Assembly (NCBI GenBank): GCA_903928755.1
Contig: CAIYSH010000421.1
Span: forward strand, 1-6,380
Reading direction: 5' to 3'
Length of the DNA: 6,380 bases
From: an uncultured Alphaproteobacteria bacterium
Lineage (GTDB): Bacteria; Pseudomonadota; Alphaproteobacteria; Caulobacterales; Caulobacteraceae
In this document: positions 5,794 through 6,380 of the stretch, piece by piece
Layout: every line of letters begins with the position of its first letter
How positions within the stretch are numbered: position 1 is the stretch's first letter
The notes under the pieces: generated by a model
Seen by the model: only the letters and a program-made list of their open reading frames with translations
The model's database searches: none
Told to the model about the DNA's origin: nothing
Made by a program: the position numbers and the translations under genes

Positions 5794-5823
5794 TCCTGTT
5801 TCCAGGTTTTGGAACATGCTCTA
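5794..5823 (+). repeat. 30-nt start-proximal repeat, copy 2
   Basis: The element reads TCCTG, TTTCCAG, GTTTT, GGAACATGCTCTA in succession and ends exactly 10 nt before the ATG of the acetyltransferase gene, as copy 1 does before the HIG1-domain gene. The last 13 bases match copy 1 in 12 positions. It can form a short hairpin: GTTTCCA (5798-5804) with TGGAAC (5810-5815), with one bulged T and a GGTTT loop. Relative to copy 1 it is inverted on the chromosome, so the two copies flank the hydrolase-OPT pair. Confidence 0.7.
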
Positions 5824-5827
5824 AATC
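5820..5827 (+). promoter_or_regulatory. Candidate -10 element for a leaderless acetyltransferase mRNA
   Basis: TCTAAATC matches the Caulobacter -10 consensus GCTANAWC at every position but the first. Transcription would start about 6-7 nt downstream, at or next to the ATG at 5834, and no Shine-Dalgarno is seen, so the mRNA may be leaderless. The -35 is poor: TTCCAGG (5800-5806) has the right spacing (13 nt) but only partial similarity. The -10 overlaps the end of repeat copy 2. Confidence 0.35.
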
Positions 5828-5833
5828 CTGCAC

Positions 5834-6380
5834 ATGACCACATCGGCAAGTTCCGCCCTGATGATCCGCCTCGCAACCTCCGAAGATCTTGTTGCGCTGT
5901 CGGCCCTCATGATGCTGTCCATTGACCAGCTCCAGTCGGCTTTCCTGTCGCCTGAGCAGGTCGAGGCCTCGCACGAGATCATGGGGCTCGACACCCAGCT
6001 CATTCTCGACGGGACCTACTACCTGGTCATGGCCGGTGATCGGATCGCCGGATGTGGCGGTTGGAGCCGGCGGGCTACCCTGTTTGGCGGCGATCAGACC
6101 CCGGGGCGCAATGCGGCCCTGCTGGATCCCGCGGTCGACGCCGCCCGGATCCGCGCCATGTACACCCATCCGGATTTTGCCCGCCGGGGTGTGGGGAGCC
6201 TGATTATCAGAACCTGTGAGGCTGCCGCTGCAGGTGAAGGGTTCGGGCGCACTGAAATGGCGGCAACCCTCTCGGGTGAGCCCCTCTATCTCGCCATGGG
6301 CTACACGGTCCTGGAGCCCATTGACGGCCAGACCTCCCGGGGTGTGACCGTGCCGCTGAAGCGCATGGGAAGGTCATTGG
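5834..6380 (+). CDS. GNAT-family N-acetyltransferase (C-terminus beyond the window)
   Basis: The reading frame from the ATG at 5834 stays open to the last base, giving 182 residues (MTTSASSALMIRLATSEDL...). GNAT enzymes move an acetyl group from acetyl-CoA to an amine. The acetyl-CoA pyrophosphate-binding motif is clear: RIRAMYTHPDFARRGVGS (105-122), with R117-R118-G119-V120-G121 fitting R/Q-x-x-G-x-G/A. Upstream is the strand IAGCGGWSRR (71-80), and near the end come LYLAMGY (151-157), typical of the last GNAT strand, and VTVPLKRM. At this length the protein is probably within a few residues of its end. The substrate cannot be told. The start is uncertain: an in-frame ATG at 5861 (MIRLATSEDL) is also plausible and fits the usual GNAT beginning. 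The gene is divergent from the hydrolase gene, 113 nt away. Confidence 0.93.
   Translation, partial: MTTSASSALMIRLATSEDLVALSALMMLSIDQLQSAFLSPEQVEASHEIMGLDTQLILDGTYYLVMAGDRIAGCGGWSRRATLFGGDQTPGRNAALLDPAVDAARIRAMYTHPDFARRGVGSLIIRTCEAAAAGEGFGRTEMAATLSGEPLYLAMGYTVLEPIDGQTSRGVTVPLKRMGRSL

Noticed and set aside
5721..5876. A 52-residue N-terminal extension of the serine hydrolase from the ATG at 5876
   Set aside because: It would overlap the divergent acetyltransferase gene and the 30-nt repeat, it resembles neither a signal peptide nor the family, and the conserved N-terminus begins at the ATG at 5720.
1..6380. CRISPR array, tRNA or rRNA gene, insertion sequence or defence system
   Set aside because: No regularly spaced repeats, no cloverleaf-like segment, no transposase and no defence-type protein domains were seen. 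All gene products belong to metabolic, transport or small membrane protein families.

Overview
The window is about 6.4 kb of GC-rich DNA carrying normal chromosomal housekeeping and transport genes. It most resembles an alphaproteobacterium of the Caulobacteraceae (Caulobacter, Phenylobacterium or Brevundimonas type). The basis is the style of the ETF, HIG1-domain and GNAT proteins, weak Shine-Dalgarno sequences, and promoter elements that fit the Caulobacter TTGAC / GCTANAWC pattern better than the E. coli one. The genus is an inference. I see no RNA gene, CRISPR array, insertion sequence or phage gene.

Layout from left to right. (1) 1-1278, minus strand: etfB followed by etfA (cut by the window edge), overlapping as TAATG. 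Together they encode electron transfer flavoprotein, which carries electrons from acyl-CoA dehydrogenases to the quinone pool. (2) 1279-1434: divergent promoter region. (3) 1435-1701, plus strand: an 88-residue single-pass membrane protein of unknown function, ending 2 nt from the convergent gene that follows. (4) 1704-2480, minus strand: a two-gene operon of a HIG1-domain small membrane protein and a PduO-type cob(I)alamin adenosyltransferase. (5) 2481-2658: a hairpin-rich intergenic region. (6) 2659-5720, minus strand: a class C beta-lactamase-fold serine hydrolase translationally coupled (ATGA) to an OPT-family transporter. (7) 5721-5833: divergent intergenic region. (8) 5834 to the end, plus strand: a GNAT acetyltransferase running off the window.

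The left part has a common metabolic theme. ETF serves fatty-acid and branched-chain acyl-CoA oxidation, and adenosylcobalamin serves methylmalonyl-CoA mutase, which takes up the propionyl-CoA those pathways produce. The HIG1 protein probably belongs to respiratory-chain organisation. The right part looks like an uptake-and-hydrolysis pair for a peptide or amide-like compound.

The most unusual signal is non-coding. A 30-nt element ending in GGAAYATGCTCTA occurs twice, at 2491-2520 (minus) and 5794-5823 (plus). Each copy lies exactly 10 nt before a start codon and in the same orientation as the gene it precedes. One copy adjoins a tract of consecutive hairpins filling most of the 178-bp gap between the OPT gene and the HIG1 gene. 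I found no wholly new protein system.
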